Assembly: GCF_011745365.1 (NCBI RefSeq)
Contig: NW_024468915.1
Coordinates: 2,520,653 to 2,584,652, forward strand
Length of the DNA: 64,000 nucleotides
From: Cryphonectria parasitica EP155
Lineage: Eukaryota > Ascomycota > Sordariomycetes > Diaporthales > Cryphonectriaceae
Reading direction: 5' to 3'
The stretch's first letter is position 1. Each line of letters opens with the position of its first letter. Below, piece by piece: positions 63,419 through 64,000 of this stretch. The notes under the pieces were generated by a model. It searched no databases and was not told the origin of the DNA. It saw nothing but the letters and a program-made list of their open reading frames with translations. The translations under genes were made by a program, and so were the position numbers.

Positions 63419-64000
63419 ACGTTCTTTGGTCAATCATCGTGGTCCGGGGCGAGGGTGATAGAGGGACATTATGGGCCAACAGACGAGGGTGGCGCTTCGC
63501 TACCAATAGACATAGCAAAAGACGGCCCCCTGCTTGCTGGGTTTGATGATATGAGCAGCAGCAGGCATGTACAACAAATAATGACATGAGAGCATTTCAC
63601 GATGACAAGATGCATCTCCGATGGACCACCTTACTTCATCTTATACAGCGCTCCCAGGCCGACCTACCTGAAACTCGTAGCCAAACCTTTCAGCGAAGAC
63701 AAATAGTAGGAAGAAAGATCGGGACACAGCATGCTTCTTCCCCTTGGACGATGGATGGATGAACGGACCGCCGACTTGTAGGCAGCCAGCGCAGAGCTTC
63801 GCTAGGTGCTTACACGAAAAGAATGAAACCCCTCGTTTTTTGATGATATATACATACCTATCTGCAGATCCACTGTATAGGATCTCGGGGGTATGGGTAT
63901 AGAGAGTTGAGACCTGAGGACGCAAGAATGATGTGCTTCCAAAGTCACCTACAGCTATTGAGGCTTTTTATCATGGTCTTTATAATACGTCACGTTAGCA
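63419..64000. other. Right-end intergenic sequence
   Basis: About 580 bases after the proteasome gene to the window edge. No open frame with recognisable content; the 3' UTR of the proteasome gene must lie here. Confidence 0.6.

Overview
This window is nuclear DNA from a filamentous ascomycete (Pezizomycotina). The evidence is short spliceosomal introns (about 50-120 nt, GTRAGT/GTATGT donors, CTAAC-like branch points), long pyrimidine-rich leaders, and typical fungal proteins (QNS1-type NAD synthetase, IRE1, HEL2, fungal 'tachykinin-family' regulator, vanillyl-alcohol-oxidase family). Protein resemblance points towards Sordariomycetes, but that is inference. I rebuilt exons by hand from splice signals, reading phase and family knowledge. 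Twenty protein genes are supported. I found no rRNA, tRNA, CRISPR array or intact transposon.

Layout. 0-5.3 kb: the 5' part of an unknown gene (-) and a vacuolar Ca2+/H+ exchanger (+). 5.7-21.6 kb is an accessory-looking block. It holds a kinase-like gene (-), a secreted royal-jelly/yellow-type protein (-), a Cys-rich membrane protein (+), a second kinase-like gene (+), NAD synthetase (-), and a second royal-jelly/yellow-type protein (+). Two families therefore occur twice, in opposite orientation, about 8-11 kb apart. 23-31.9 kb: a DEK_C/SWIB chromatin protein, the ribosome-quality-control ubiquitin ligase HEL2, and a GH16 endoglucanase with an unusual long tail. 35-39 kb: IRE1, the unfolded-protein-response sensor. 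39.7-49.3 kb: a fungal regulator-like protein, an MFS transporter and a ten-exon pyruvate decarboxylase, all on the minus strand. 51.8-59.5 kb: a C2-domain protein, then an intronless cytochrome P450 convergent with a vanillyl-alcohol-oxidase-type flavoenzyme. 60.7-63.4 kb: an ER sulfhydryl oxidase (ERV2 type) and the proteasome beta-1 subunit.

Functional links. Most genes are unrelated housekeeping neighbours. Two groups deserve attention. One is the pair of kinase-like paralogues, which share most intron positions but have lost different catalytic motifs, together with the secreted and membrane proteins around them. The other is the P450/VAO pair, which could act together on aromatic compounds. 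Several gene models contain very small exons: 4 nt carrying the start codon of the Ca2+/H+ exchanger, 11 nt in the VAO gene, 15 nt carrying the catalytic threonine of the proteasome subunit, and 28 nt in pyruvate decarboxylase. Automatic gene finders are likely to miss these.
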